64,000 bases of DNA. Origin: an uncultured Bacteroidota bacterium (GTDB taxonomy: Bacteria > Bacteroidota > Bacteroidia > Bacteroidales > P3). How positions within the stretch are numbered: the stretch's first letter is position 1; each line of letters starts with the position of its first letter. The stretch lies in contig CACWPQ010000006.1 in assembly GCA_902762805.1 (NCBI GenBank), positions 1-64,000 on the forward strand, in the 5' to 3' direction. A program made the position numbers and the translations under genes. The notes beneath the pieces were generated by a model, which did not search any database, was not told the origin of the DNA, and saw nothing but the letters and a program-made list of their open reading frames with translations. Below, one piece after another: positions 1-8,879 of this stretch.

Positions 1-1430
1 TCAACTTCACCGACAGCGACCCCAAAGGGCTGCTTGTGCGCACACAAACCATCGCCGCCGGCTGCTATTCCGAAGCCATCTATCCCATCCTGCCCCGCAT
101 CAACCCCAAAGCCGGCTTTGTCATCTCCGAGAAAGTGCTCTGCGACGACGGCGAGACCACCATCACCGACACCACCTCGGGCGACAACCGTCGCGTGTGG
201 TCGTTCCTGCCGGCCAATGCACCCGAAGGCGACACCAATTTGGTGCCGTGGAACAGCGATGCCTCCACCATCGTGCGCTCGTTCACCCATGCCGTCGAAC
301 CCATCCAGTTGCAAGTCTACAACGGCCTCTACACCATCTACCGCGGCGACACCTCGTGGTGCAACGCCGTGGCGCGCGACACGGTGGCCGTCTTCCTCCA
401 CCCCGAACTGGAGGTGACGGGCGACACCATCGTCTGTGCCGGCAGCCGCACCGACGCCACGGTGCGCGCTGTGGGCGTGGAAGGGTGCACCTACGAGTGG
501 TCGCTCACCCCCGGCCAGGTGACCGGCGGCCTGCCGGCAGGCCCGACGCTGCAAGTGGTGCCCTATGCCGACAAGGCTACCTACTACGTCAAGGTCACCA
601 GTCCCCAGGGGTGTGTGGCGTGGGACAGCATCCATGCTTACTTGGTGCGTCCCAAACTGGCCATTGTGCCACCCGACGGACGCATCTGTCCCGACATGAC
701 GGCCACCCTCATCGGCTCCGATGCCGACCACTATTCGTGGACCGCCTCGCCCGCCGACCCCTCGCTGGCCGGGCAGGAGAATAATGCCCAGATTACCGTC
801 TCGCCAACGGTGACTACCACCTATACGATGATAGGTCATGGCACTAACGACTGTGATGCCACGCCGCTTACAGAGAAGGTGACCGTCGTCCCGCTGCCAG
901 TCCCCGAGGTAAAGGTGACGCCAGGCTACATCGACTCCGACAATCCCACGGTGACATTGCGAGACGCTTCGCGCTACAGCATACAGTCGGAATGGGCCTT
1001 CGAGGACGGAGCCGCAGCCACAGGCCGCGAGGTGAAGCATACCTTTGACGGAGTCATAGGACGCGATTCGATGGGGGTGGTACTCACCGCCTACAACGAG
1101 CTCCAATGTGCTATCCAGTATCCCTTCGCCATCCCGGTCAACCTCTTCACCGCCTGGTTCCCCAACGCATTCACCCCTGGCTCGCAGGACGACAACGCCT
1201 ACTTCTCGTTCTTCTCTATCAACGACTACGAGTACTTCCACATTTACATATATAACCGCCGCGGCGAACTGGTCTATGAGTCGGACGACGTCAAGTTCCG
1301 CTGGGACGGCACACGTCTCAAAGATGGAGAACCTCTGGAACAGGGTACCTATGTCTATACCTGCCGTTTCCGCAAGCCTGGCAGCACGGTGCTAAACAGC
1401 CACTATGGTTCGGTTACCCTCATACGCTAG
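1..1430 (+). CDS. T9SS-sorted PKD/Ig-like secreted protein, 3' part
   Basis: The frame is open from base 3 to the stop at 1428-1430, so the gene begins left of the window; a GTG at 36 is not a convincing start. About 475 residues are visible. The middle resembles Ig/PKD-like modules with Cys-containing strands. The last ~90 residues (from FPNAFTPGSQDDNAYF through FRWDGT, GTYVYTCRF and the final VTLIR) match the gliding-motility C-terminal domain (CHU_C, type B sorting signal) that sends proteins through the type IX secretion system to the cell surface. Codon use is like the neighbours. recQ starts on the base after its stop. Family assignment of the C-terminus is firm; the role of the protein is unknown. 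Confidence 0.85.
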   Translation, partial: NFTDSDPKGLLVRTQTIAAGCYSEAIYPILPRINPKAGFVISEKVLCDDGETTITDTTSGDNRRVWSFLPANAPEGDTNLVPWNSDASTIVRSFTHAVEPIQLQVYNGLYTIYRGDTSWCNAVARDTVAVFLHPELEVTGDTIVCAGSRTDATVRAVGVEGCTYEWSLTPGQVTGGLPAGPTLQVVPYADKATYYVKVTSPQGCVAWDSIHAYLVRPKLAIVPPDGRICPDMTATLIGSDADHYSWTASPADPSLAGQENNAQITVSPTVTTTYTMIGHGTNDCDATPLTEKVTVVPLPVPEVKVTPGYIDSDNPTVTLRDASRYSIQSEWAFEDGAAATGREVKHTFDGVIGRDSMGVVLTAYNELQCAIQYPFAIPVNLFTAWFPNAFTPGSQDDNAYFSFFSINDYEYFHIYIYNRRGELVYESDDVKFRWDGTRLKDGEPLEQGTYVYTCRFRKPGSTVLNSHYGSVTLIR

Positions 1431-3317
1431 ATGACGGACAAACTGACACTCCTCCGGCGCCACTGGGGCTACGACAGCTTCCGCCCCACGCAGGAGGAGA
1501 TCATAGACTCTGTGATGCAGGGCCACGACACGTTGGCCCTGCTTCCTACCGGTGGAGGCAAATCGCTCTGCTACCAGCTGCCCGCCTTGATGCTCGATGG
1601 GCTATGCCTTGTGGTTTCGCCTCTGATAGCGCTGATGAAAGACCAAGTGCAACAGCTGAATGCCAGACGCATCAAAGCTGCCTGCATCGTCAGCGGAATG
1701 AGTAGCGAAGCCGTCAGCGGTGTGCTGAACAATGCCCTCTCGGGGGCCATCAAGTTGCTATATGTCAGCCCTGAACGACTTCATCAAAGGATGTTCATCG
1801 AACACCTTAGGCGCATGAAAGTGTCGCTCATAGCTGTCGACGAGGCCCACTGCATCTCGCAGTGGGGCTACGATTTCCGCCCGCCGTACCTCGACATTGC
1901 ATCTATTCGCCCCTACCATCCCAAGGCACCCATCATTGCCCTCACCGCCACAGCCACCCCCAAAGTGGCCGACGACATCTGCTTGCAACTGCAGATGCAT
2001 TCATGTCGACGATTTCAATCCAGCTTCATCCGGCCCAATCTCTTCTATCGCGTATACCACGATGGCGATAAAAAACACCGTCTGCTGCAACTGATAGTCA
2101 AAATAGGCGGCTCAGGCATCGTCTACACCCGTAGCCGGCGTGGGACACAAAGCGTAGCCGAGTTGCTGCAGGTGCAAGGCATTAGCGCCACCTACTACCA
2201 TGCAGGCCTTGATGCACGCGAGCGCGACGCCCGGCAGATGAGCTGGATGCGAGGCGAGTGCAGCGTCATGGTGGCCACCAACGCTTTCGGCATGGGTATC
2301 GACAAGCCTGATGTGCGCTATGTGATACACCTTGACCTTCCCGATTCACTCGAAGCATATTTCCAAGAGGCCGGACGTGCCGGGCGCGACGGTCTGCCTT
2401 CCTATGCCATCATGCTTTGCAACGAGGGCGACGCCAAGCAACGCCTCCGCGACATCGGCCAAGACTTCCCGTCACTGCGTTTCATACGCAACGCATATCG
2501 AGCCCTCTGCAACTATTACCGCTTACCCGTTGGGAGTGGATCCGAATCACGATTTGACTTCGAATTCGAACAGTTCTGCCGCAACTATAACCTAGCTCCG
2601 CGGGAGTGCTATAGTGCGCTGCGTTTCCTCGAACGCGAAGGACTCATCAGCATGCCTGACCACGAAAACACGGTCTCAACTCTCTATATTCCCATCGCAC
2701 GCGACCAGCTTTACCGATTCCAAGTAGACTACCAACGACTAGGACATCTCCTCGAGCTGCTCATGCGCATGTATCCCGGGGTGCTGAGCGAGGAAGTAAA
2801 TATTGACGAGCGCAAGATAGCACAACGCGCTGACACAGAGACCTCGGAGGTGCGCTCGATGCTGACACGGTTGAAGGAGATGCATATTGTAGACTATCGT
2901 CCACGAACCGACAAGCCACAAATCATCTTCCTCTCTCCTCGTATCGATGAAAATCTCATCTACCCACGCCAGCATAGCTACGACCAACTCCAACTGGCCG
3001 CAGAACAACGTCTTGAGACCGTGGTGCGATACGTGATGCAAACCGAACGTTGTCGCAGTCGGTACCTCGTAGAATACTTTGGCGAACAAACGGAAAGCAA
3101 CTGTGGAAACTGCGATATATGTCGCCACCGGACTTCTCCTGCACAAAACATTGAGCAAGAAATCCGTCTCCAGCTACAGAATGGACCGTTATCCATACCG
3201 CATCTTACAGCACTTCTATCATCCGAGGGGATAGACGACGCAACCCCAGTGCTGCGCCAAATGATGGACCGTAGCGAGGTGGAGTTAGATGCCGATTTGA
3301 GAATTCGTTTGACCTAA
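1431..3317 (+). CDS. recQ: ATP-dependent DNA helicase RecQ
   Basis: A 3'-5' superfamily 2 DNA helicase for recombination and fork repair, 628 aa. Visible motifs: motif 0 FRPTQEEII (17-25), Walker A LPTGGGKS (38-45), DEAH (137-140) followed by CISQWGYDFRP, motif V FGMGIDKPDVRYVIH, and arginine-finger motif QEAGRAGRDG. A RecQ zinc site with four Cys (C-x16-C-x2-C-x2-C, ending CGNCDIC at about 564) follows. Only ~64 residues come after it, so the HRDC domain of longer RecQ proteins is absent or very reduced. ATG lies directly after the upstream stop. The 3' end overlaps the convergent maf gene by 4 bp. Confidence 0.96.
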   Translation: MTDKLTLLRRHWGYDSFRPTQEEIIDSVMQGHDTLALLPTGGGKSLCYQLPALMLDGLCLVVSPLIALMKDQVQQLNARRIKAACIVSGMSSEAVSGVLNNALSGAIKLLYVSPERLHQRMFIEHLRRMKVSLIAVDEAHCISQWGYDFRPPYLDIASIRPYHPKAPIIALTATATPKVADDICLQLQMHSCRRFQSSFIRPNLFYRVYHDGDKKHRLLQLIVKIGGSGIVYTRSRRGTQSVAELLQVQGISATYYHAGLDARERDARQMSWMRGECSVMVATNAFGMGIDKPDVRYVIHLDLPDSLEAYFQEAGRAGRDGLPSYAIMLCNEGDAKQRLRDIGQDFPSLRFIRNAYRALCNYYRLPVGSGSESRFDFEFEQFCRNYNLAPRECYSALRFLEREGLISMPDHENTVSTLYIPIARDQLYRFQVDYQRLGHLLELLMRMYPGVLSEEVNIDERKIAQRADTETSEVRSMLTRLKEMHIVDYRPRTDKPQIIFLSPRIDENLIYPRQHSYDQLQLAAEQRLETVVRYVMQTERCRSRYLVEYFGEQTESNCGNCDICRHRTSPAQNIEQEIRLQLQNGPLSIPHLTALLSSEGIDDATPVLRQMMDRSEVELDADLRIRLT

Positions 3318-3874
3318 ATCTTCTTCAATTCCGCATAAAGCCGAGGCACAGGCAGACCGACTACATTGTAGTAGCAACCCTCGATGGCTGTAACGCCTAC
3401 CATGCCGATCCACTCTTGTATGCCGTATGCACCCGCTTTGTCGAAAGGGCGGTAGGTATCGACATAGTAAACAAGGTCATCTTCGTTCAGAGGTGCAAAG
3501 TGAACATGGGTACACTCTATGAAAGAGGTTTCGCGCGCATGCGTGCGTAGGCAGACGCCGGTGTAGACCTCGTGCTTGTCGCCTGCAAGGGAGCGGAGCA
3601 TGCCGAGGGCCTCCTCGCGAGTGCGAGGTTTACCCAACACCTGGCCGCGGTGTACCACAACAGTGTCAGCTGTGATGAGCACCTGGTCGTCAGCCAGATT
3701 TTCTGCGGAGAATGCATTGGCCTTGAGGCGTGAGAGGTAGCCAGCCACCTCAGACGCAGGCACAGCATCGGGAATGGTTTCCTCGACGTCCAGTGTAATG
3801 TAGTCAATAGGGTAACCCAGTTCGGCCAACAACTGGCGGCGACGAGGGGACTGGGAAGCCAGCAGGAGTCTCAT
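3314..3874 (-). CDS. maf: Maf-like nucleoside triphosphate pyrophosphatase
   Basis: A 186-aa Maf/YhdE-family protein. The family hydrolyses non-canonical or methylated nucleoside triphosphates (dTTP/UTP in the YhdE branch) to monophosphates and pyrophosphate in the cytoplasm. Signatures: N-terminal LLASQSPRRRQLL (residues 4-16), the ITADTVV strand with the catalytic Asp near residue 69, and GKPRTREEA. The C-terminal GAYGIQEW fits the family. Length is usual. It is the last gene of the leftward operon; its ATG overlaps the stop of the MORN-repeat gene in an ATGA. The substrate is inferred from the family. Confidence 0.95.
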   Translation of the reverse strand: MRLLLASQSPRRRQLLAELGYPIDYITLDVEETIPDAVPASEVAGYLSRLKANAFSAENLADDQVLITADTVVVHRGQVLGKPRTREEALGMLRSLAGDKHEVYTGVCLRTHARETSFIECTHVHFAPLNEDDLVYYVDTYRPFDKAGAYGIQEWIGMVGVTAIEGCYYNVVGLPVPRLYAELKKI

Positions 3875-5013
3875 TTCACCTCCTGCCCCCGTTTGAATTG
3901 GGCCTTGTAAACTTCGCGCCCGCCATCATACCAGCTCCACTTGCCGTCCTTCTCGCCGTCTACAAACTGACCCTTTTCCACCGGGGCACCAGCTTCGTTG
4001 TAGCGTTCATATTTGCCGTGAAGTGTACCGTTTTGGAAGTTTTGGCGTATCTCAACCTTGCCGTTGGGATAGTAACGGACTTCCTCGCCATGCTTCTCAT
4101 CATCAAGGTAGTGGATGATATAGCGAGTGGTGCCGTCATCGTAGAGGCCGCGCCACTCGCCGTCCTTGGCGCCGGCGGCGAAGGTGCCGTAGTAGTCGAC
4201 TTTGCCGTCCTCATACCATGCGGTCCATTTGCCGTCCTCGTGGCCATCCTTGTAGAGCCCTTCGTGCAGTTTGCGGCCACTCTCGTAGTAGGTGGTCCAG
4301 AGGCCTTCGCGCTTGCCGTTGGCATAGTGGCCTTCGCGCCAACGCTCGCCGGTCTCGTAATAGTAGGTCCAGCGGCCAGTCTCGCGGCCTTTAGTGTAGG
4401 TGCCTTTGATGCCCACTTTGCCTGTGGAGTGCCAATAGTAGATCCATTCGCCCTCTTTCTCTCCGTCGACAAGGTGGCCCGTCATGTCGGGTTTGCCGTT
4501 GGTGAGGTACCAGGTGGCTTCGCCTTGCAATTCGTCGTGTAGGTAGGTGCCGCTGAAGCGCATGACGCCGTTGCGGTGCCATTGTGTGGTCTTGCCTTCG
4601 CGACTACCGTCGACGTAGGTGAATTCTTTTTCTTTCTGTCCGTTGTCGTGCCACGACTGGTAGAGACCCGTTCGCTTGCCGTCCTGCACGCTGACCTCGC
4701 TCTTGAGGTCGCCATTGCGGTGCCAGGAGCGGGATGTTCCGTTCGAGTAGCACTCCTCGGCCATGCGGGAACCATCCTTGTAGTAGGTGGTCCAGATGCC
4801 GCTGCGCTCGCCGTTTTGGTAGGAGCCCTGCTGGGAGAGTTTGCCGTTGGGGTACCACCAGTTCCAGGTGCCTGTGCGGCGACCCTGTGAGTCGAGGGTA
4901 CCTTCGACCTGCAGCTGGTCGGAGTTATCGTATTTCTTTTGGTAACGGCTTTGGGCCGCCAGGAAGAGTGGCAGCATCAGGGCCACGAGGGCGATGCAGG
5001 CTTGTTTTTTCAT
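3871..5013 (-). CDS. MORN/YwqK-type repeat protein with signal peptide
   Basis: 380 aa. A signal peptide (MKKQACIALVALMLPLFLAAQS) is followed by about 14 tandem ~23-residue repeats of the form GxWxxYYxNGKxxxEGxYxNG, the MORN_2/YwqK pattern that builds a long beta-meander. Such proteins are exported or periplasmic in Bacteroidetes and often called 'YwqK antitoxin' by similarity alone, which is not evidence for a toxin-antitoxin role. It sits between the DUF4270 lipoprotein gene and maf, 5 bp after the former and overlapping the latter by 4 bp. Function unknown. Confidence 0.85.
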   Translation of the reverse strand: MKKQACIALVALMLPLFLAAQSRYQKKYDNSDQLQVEGTLDSQGRRTGTWNWWYPNGKLSQQGSYQNGERSGIWTTYYKDGSRMAEECYSNGTSRSWHRNGDLKSEVSVQDGKRTGLYQSWHDNGQKEKEFTYVDGSREGKTTQWHRNGVMRFSGTYLHDELQGEATWYLTNGKPDMTGHLVDGEKEGEWIYYWHSTGKVGIKGTYTKGRETGRWTYYYETGERWREGHYANGKREGLWTTYYESGRKLHEGLYKDGHEDGKWTAWYEDGKVDYYGTFAAGAKDGEWRGLYDDGTTRYIIHYLDDEKHGEEVRYYPNGKVEIRQNFQNGTLHGKYERYNEAGAPVEKGQFVDGEKDGKWSWYDGGREVYKAQFKRGQEVK

Positions 5014-5018
5014 AGACT

Positions 5019-6281
5019 CTATTCCGAATATACAAACACTATTTTGGGCGACAAGGTGGTGTCGGCTGTCCCATTGATGATGGCGTGGCTGGTGGTGTGG
5101 CGACGCGAGTAGAGGAGGAGTTGCATGCCTGGATCGAAGCCCTGACGCAGCATACCCTGCAGGTGCTGGGTGACTCTCAGGCGGTAGTAGCCTTGGTCGG
5201 CATTGTAGGTTCCATCGTAGCTCGCGAGGTTGTAGATATCAAGCATATCATTGATGTAGCCCAGGCTGTCGCTGGTCACCTTTTTGTAAGCCAGTATTCG
5301 GTCCGGGAGCATTGCGGGGGTCTCGGCCAACGGGAGGCGGAGCTCGGCATGGTGGACTACGGCCGTGGGGTGTTGGCTGTGGAAGGCGCGAATGGCGGTG
5401 TCGAAATCGATGTGGATGCAGTGTCCACCAAGGGGTTCCATGTAGAGGCGATTGGTACCGCCGATGCTGTCCGATGCAGCGAAAATGGTACCCGAGTAGT
5501 CGTGAGTATACTGGTTGAAATGGGCGGCACCGCCACCGATGAGGAAGTCATAGGTGCCACTGCGGTCCTCGCCATCGAAGTTGTAGTGATAGTAGACGGT
5601 GATACATGTAGCGGTGGTGGAGAGGTCGATACTCATCATGCCGTTGTCGGAGCCTTCGGCCACACGGATGCGTAGCCCCTTGAAGTGGGTAGCAAAGTTG
5701 GCTGCTGAATCGGCCTGCGTCAGGTGGGGCAGCACCGAGCGGTCGAGCATCAGTCGCACAACGCTGTCGGAGTAACTGATATTCACGTAGTCATCGAAGA
5801 ACAGTGTACTCTCATCCACAGGGAGTTCATCGGTGGCGTAGTATTTTTTGTCTGATTCGACGGGCTCGGCCAGCTGCTTGATTTCGATGTGCATGCGATA
5901 GGTGGCAGACGTGTCGGGATGCAGTTGGTGTTTTACCAGGCTGAGGACCACGGAATCTATCACGACGGAGTCGAAGTCGAGGTAGCGCGTTTCGGTGGGG
6001 AGTGCCACCTGAGTGAACAGGGTGGCCGAAGTTTTGCCGAAGACGGCATCGGTCAAGCGGCCGATGATGGCGAAGCTGTAGTTGTTGGTGAGCAACGAGT
6101 CCTCTGTGGCACTCCACGCCGCGCCCGGATAGAGTGTGGCGGTGTGTCCGTTGTACAGTGTGGCGGGGTCGACCAGGCTGATGCCTAGCGACGACTCGTC
6201 GTCCTCGCATGCTGTGAGGCATGCGGCCGCGAAGAGTGCGATGGAAAAGAGAACCAGGTAGTTGAATGGACGGTGTTTCAT
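5019..6281 (-). CDS. DUF4270 lipoprotein
   Basis: 420 aa. The N-terminus has a lipoprotein signal with lipobox LTAC (C25), followed by the EDDESSLGISLVDP stretch and the ...FGKTSATLFTQVALP... segment typical of DUF4270, a Bacteroidetes family of secreted beta-sandwich-like proteins of unknown function. It ends normally (KIVFVYSE). It is placed 10 bp downstream of the glycogen-synthase-like gene, a neighbour order commonly seen in Bacteroidales. Outer-membrane or periplasmic location is inferred from the lipobox; no enzymatic motif is visible. Confidence 0.88.
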   Translation of the reverse strand: MKHRPFNYLVLFSIALFAAACLTACEDDESSLGISLVDPATLYNGHTATLYPGAAWSATEDSLLTNNYSFAIIGRLTDAVFGKTSATLFTQVALPTETRYLDFDSVVIDSVVLSLVKHQLHPDTSATYRMHIEIKQLAEPVESDKKYYATDELPVDESTLFFDDYVNISYSDSVVRLMLDRSVLPHLTQADSAANFATHFKGLRIRVAEGSDNGMMSIDLSTTATCITVYYHYNFDGEDRSGTYDFLIGGGAAHFNQYTHDYSGTIFAASDSIGGTNRLYMEPLGGHCIHIDFDTAIRAFHSQHPTAVVHHAELRLPLAETPAMLPDRILAYKKVTSDSLGYINDMLDIYNLASYDGTYNADQGYYRLRVTQHLQGMLRQGFDPGMQLLLYSRRHTTSHAIINGTADTTLSPKIVFVYSE

Positions 6282-6291
6282 TGGTTTTGTG

Positions 6292-7119
6292 TCAGTTTTC
6301 GAATTTGCTTACACCGACAATGCTGTCGTAGAATTTATTGATGCGGGCGTAGAATTCGTCGCGGTCGTCGATGTAGTCGAGCACGCTGCGTTTGTTTTCT
6401 TTGGCGTAGGCGACGAGTTCGGGGTGTGCCTTCGGCGAGCCGATGATGACGCCGTGGGAGTAGGTGATGGCGGCTTTCATGAGGCCGAGGTAGTTATTCT
6501 CGCCATAGAGGCGCAGGTCCTTGGCGGTGGCGTTGTCGGTTTTCATTTTGCGCTCAAGGTCGCCTCCGATGGGTCCGTTGAAGTGGTCGTCCACCAGTGT
6601 GATGACCATTTTGGTGCCGCTAAAGAATGCGTTCTCCTTGTTGATGCGACGCAGGTAGAAGGGGATCATGGCAGAGATCCAGCCGGAGAAGTTGATCAGG
6701 TGCGGCTGCCAAGCCAGCTTGCGAACCGCTTCGAGGGTGCCGCGGCCAAAGAAGAGGAGGCGTTCGTCGGTATCGGGCAAGGGCTGGTGACGACCATTGA
6801 GCATGCTCCCGCCATGGATGGCGTATTCCTCATTGTCAATAAAATAGACCTGCATGCGGGCCGACGGGATGGAGCCTACTTTGATGATGAGCTGGCGGTC
6901 GCAGTTGTTGACGATGAGGTTCATGCCGGAGAGGCGGATGACCTCGTGCAACTGGTGCTTGCGGTCGTTGACTTCGCAGAATTTGGGCATGAAGACCCTG
7001 ATTTCGCGACCCATTTCTTGCACTTTGGCGGGCAAGTAGCGCCCCATGACAGCAAGTTCGCTCTCGGGCGAGAACGGTACAATCTCCTGATTTACAAACA
7101 GAATTCTCCCTTTTGCCAT
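6292..7119 (-). CDS. Glycogen/starch synthase-like protein (GT5 N-terminal domain only)
   Basis: 275 aa, about half the length of a full GT5 glycogen synthase (~480-550 aa). The N-terminus (KGRILFVNQEIVPFSPESE, then MGRYLPAKVQEMG and IRVFMPKF) corresponds to the N-terminal Rossmann domain of bacterial glycogen synthases. The canonical KTGGL loop is replaced by SPESE, and the C-terminal ADP-glucose-binding domain is absent. Short proteins of this type are common in Bacteroidales next to DUF4270, so truncation is probably a family trait rather than decay. Catalysis is doubtful. It is the first gene of the leftward operon behind the promoter at 7146-7176. Confidence 0.8.
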   Translation of the reverse strand: MAKGRILFVNQEIVPFSPESELAVMGRYLPAKVQEMGREIRVFMPKFCEVNDRKHQLHEVIRLSGMNLIVNNCDRQLIIKVGSIPSARMQVYFIDNEEYAIHGGSMLNGRHQPLPDTDERLLFFGRGTLEAVRKLAWQPHLINFSGWISAMIPFYLRRINKENAFFSGTKMVITLVDDHFNGPIGGDLERKMKTDNATAKDLRLYGENNYLGLMKAAITYSHGVIIGSPKAHPELVAYAKENKRSVLDYIDDRDEFYARINKFYDSIVGVSKFEN

Positions 7120-7145
7120 ATAGATAATGTACTAATAATAATGTG

Positions 7146-7176
7146 CAAAGATACAAAAAAAAATCGGATTGACAAA
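7146..7176 (-). promoter_or_regulatory. Bacteroidetes-type promoter of the glgA-like operon
   Basis: Read on the minus strand: TTTG (7173-7176), 19 bp, TATCTTTG (7146-7153). This matches the Bacteroidetes primary sigma consensus TTTG-N19-TAnnTTTG. The start codon of the glycogen-synthase-like gene lies 26 bp downstream. Confidence 0.8.
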
Positions 7177-7392
7177 ATATTTCTCACGACAAGGGACACT
7201 CGCGCCGAAAAAAAAGGCGGCAGAAGTAGGGCTGAAAATCAGCCGATAACGGTGGTCAAAGTTTGCCTATAGTTTGGAGAATTTTTTTAATGTGAGGACA
7301 ATAAAAACGGGGTGGCGGCGTTATGGGGGGAAAGGATGCGGCGAATTACGCGACGGGAGCGAAGTGCCGTGGAATTTTAAAATAGAGCAGTT
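7177..7392. other. Intergenic spacer without recognised gene
   Basis: Apart from the divergent promoter to the left, this stretch holds a GC-rich segment (7305-7375) and a run TATAGTTTG near 7268-7276 that is one base short of the TAnnTTTG promoter element. It could drive the DUF6266 gene. No RNA gene or repeat was recognised. Confidence 0.4.
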
Positions 7393-8172
7393 ATGGCAAA
7401 GATTGAACAAGGTATTTTAGGGCCGTTCCGTGGGACGGTGGGCACGGTGGTGGGATATATGTGGCGCGACCGCTGGTGTATGCGGTCGCGGCCGAGGGAG
7501 TACCACGACCGGCAGTCGGAGGCGCAGCTGCTGCAGCGCGGCCGTTTCAAGGCGATGATACGGTTTGCGTCGCCCGCGACGCCGCTGTTGCGCATCGGGT
7601 TGCGGCGGGTGGCGCAGGAGCGGCAGCTGACGGAGGGCAACTGTTTTCTGCAGTTGAACAATGATGCATTCGGCTCGGGCAGTGTGGATTACGCACGGTT
7701 GCGCTTTTCGCGTGGGCATTTGCCGGCGGTGCGGCTGACGGAGGCTGCGGTGGATGAGGGAGGGGTGGCGACGGTGCAGTGGAGCAAGGAGGGGGGGAGG
7801 AATGAGGACCGTGTGCACCTGTATGCTTACAGCGCGGCGTCGGGCATGGGCCTGGTGGTGGCTACGGTGGAGCGAGGGCGCCGCAGGGCCAGTTTCCTGT
7901 TGCCGGAGCAGATGGCGGGCGCGGAGGTTCACCTCTGGGCCGTGGCCGAAAATCAGCATGGCGAGGTGTCGGAGACGGCTTACCGGCTGCTGTGCGGCGA
8001 AGGGACCGCGTCGCAGTCTTACGATAGGGATACACCCTCCCCGAAGCCGGAAACAGGCAATCACTCAAACCTCTGTCCTGCAGCGCCATACACGCCCGAT
8101 ATTGACTCCCGGCACGCTCCGCCGGGTCCGTTGCCACCGGGTGAACTCGGAAAAGAAACGCAAGTTTATTAG
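7393..8172 (+). CDS. DUF6266 family protein (copy 1)
   Basis: 259 aa. The N-terminal ~90 residues (MAKIEQGILGPFRGTVGTVVGY, then SEAQLLQRGRFKAMIRFASPATPLLRIGLR) define DUF6266, a Bacteroidetes family of unknown function. A second copy lies at 34984-35736 and aligns along its length, including a C-terminal beta-rich half (AGAEVHLWAVAEN versus AGGELHLWAFTAS). The last ~45 residues are Pro-rich and have no counterpart in copy 2; they may be translated spacer DNA. No signal peptide or membrane segment. It stands alone between divergent or unrelated genes. Confidence 0.75.
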   Translation: MAKIEQGILGPFRGTVGTVVGYMWRDRWCMRSRPREYHDRQSEAQLLQRGRFKAMIRFASPATPLLRIGLRRVAQERQLTEGNCFLQLNNDAFGSGSVDYARLRFSRGHLPAVRLTEAAVDEGGVATVQWSKEGGRNEDRVHLYAYSAASGMGLVVATVERGRRRASFLLPEQMAGAEVHLWAVAENQHGEVSETAYRLLCGEGTASQSYDRDTPSPKPETGNHSNLCPAAPYTPDIDSRHAPPGPLPPGELGKETQVY

Positions 8173-8193
8173 TAGTGATTTTATAAAAATGTG

Positions 8194-8201
8194 TATTTTT
8201 G
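8194..8201 (+). promoter_or_regulatory. -7 element (TATTTTTG) before pth
   Basis: TATTTTTG fits TAnnTTTG and lies 16 bp before the first ATG of pth (8217). No good TTTG box is seen 19 bp upstream, so only the -7 part is claimed. Confidence 0.5.
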
Positions 8202-8216
8202 CACCCAAAATCGTGA

Positions 8217-8879
8217 ATGATGAAACTGGTGCAATGGCTTATATCATTCTGCAAGACAGCAAGATACGAAGAAACGAACAACGACATAGTGGCTAAATAT
8301 CTGATAGTGGGGCTGGGCAATGTGGGCTCCGAATACGAGGGCACGCGGCACAACGCGGGCTTTATGGTGGTGGACGCGCTGGCCAAGGAGGGCGAGGCGC
8401 GCTGGACGCTGGAGCGGCATGCCTACCGCGCCGAGGTGCGCCACAAGGGGCGGCAGCTGGTGCTGATCAAACCGACCACCTATATGAACCTCAGCGGCAA
8501 GGCTGTGAACTACTGGCTGCAGGCCGAGAAGGTGGAGTTGGGAAATATGCTCGTGGTGGTGGACGACATTGCGCTGGACCCCGGCATCATCCGCATCAAG
8601 AAGCAGGGCGCCGCGGGCGGCCACAACGGGCTGACCGACATCGAGCAGGCGCTGCACACGCAGAACTACAACCGGTTGCGGGTGGGCGTGGGCAGCCAGT
8701 TCAGCCGCGGCAAGCAAATCGATTATGTGCTGGGGCAGTTCGCTGCCGACGAGCTGCCGGCCGTCGAGGCGGCTGTGAAGCAGGCTTGCGACGCTGTGCG
8801 CTGCTTCGCCACCCAGGGTATCGACCGCACGATGAACCTATACAACAAGAAGGGCAACGCGCATGCAGCTGGCGATTGA
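8217..8879 (+). CDS. pth: Peptidyl-tRNA hydrolase
   Basis: Cleaves the ester bond of peptidyl-tRNAs released from stalled ribosomes. Core motifs: KYLIVGLGNVGSEYEGTRHN with the catalytic His in TRHNAGF, PTTYMNLSG, and VDDIALDPGIIRIK...GGHNGL. 220 aa from the ATG at 8217; the conserved core starts about 25 residues in, and a GTG at 8289 (giving VAKYLIVGLGN) is the alternative start of an ordinary ~196-aa Pth. Extended N-termini occur in this family in Bacteroidetes, and the -7 element at 8194 favours the upstream ATG, but this is not settled. It overlaps coaX by 17 bp. Confidence 0.95.
   Translation: MMKLVQWLISFCKTARYEETNNDIVAKYLIVGLGNVGSEYEGTRHNAGFMVVDALAKEGEARWTLERHAYRAEVRHKGRQLVLIKPTTYMNLSGKAVNYWLQAEKVELGNMLVVVDDIALDPGIIRIKKQGAAGGHNGLTDIEQALHTQNYNRLRVGVGSQFSRGKQIDYVLGQFAADELPAVEAAVKQACDAVRCFATQGIDRTMNLYNKKGNAHAAGD

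Noticed and set aside
3871..5013. Toxin-antitoxin role for the YwqK-like protein
   Set aside because: The 'antitoxin' label rests on name similarity; the protein is exported and has no toxin partner nearby.
6262..7272. 336-codon plus-strand frame opposite the glycogen-synthase-like gene
   Set aside because: Antisense shadow; crosses the promoter of the real gene.
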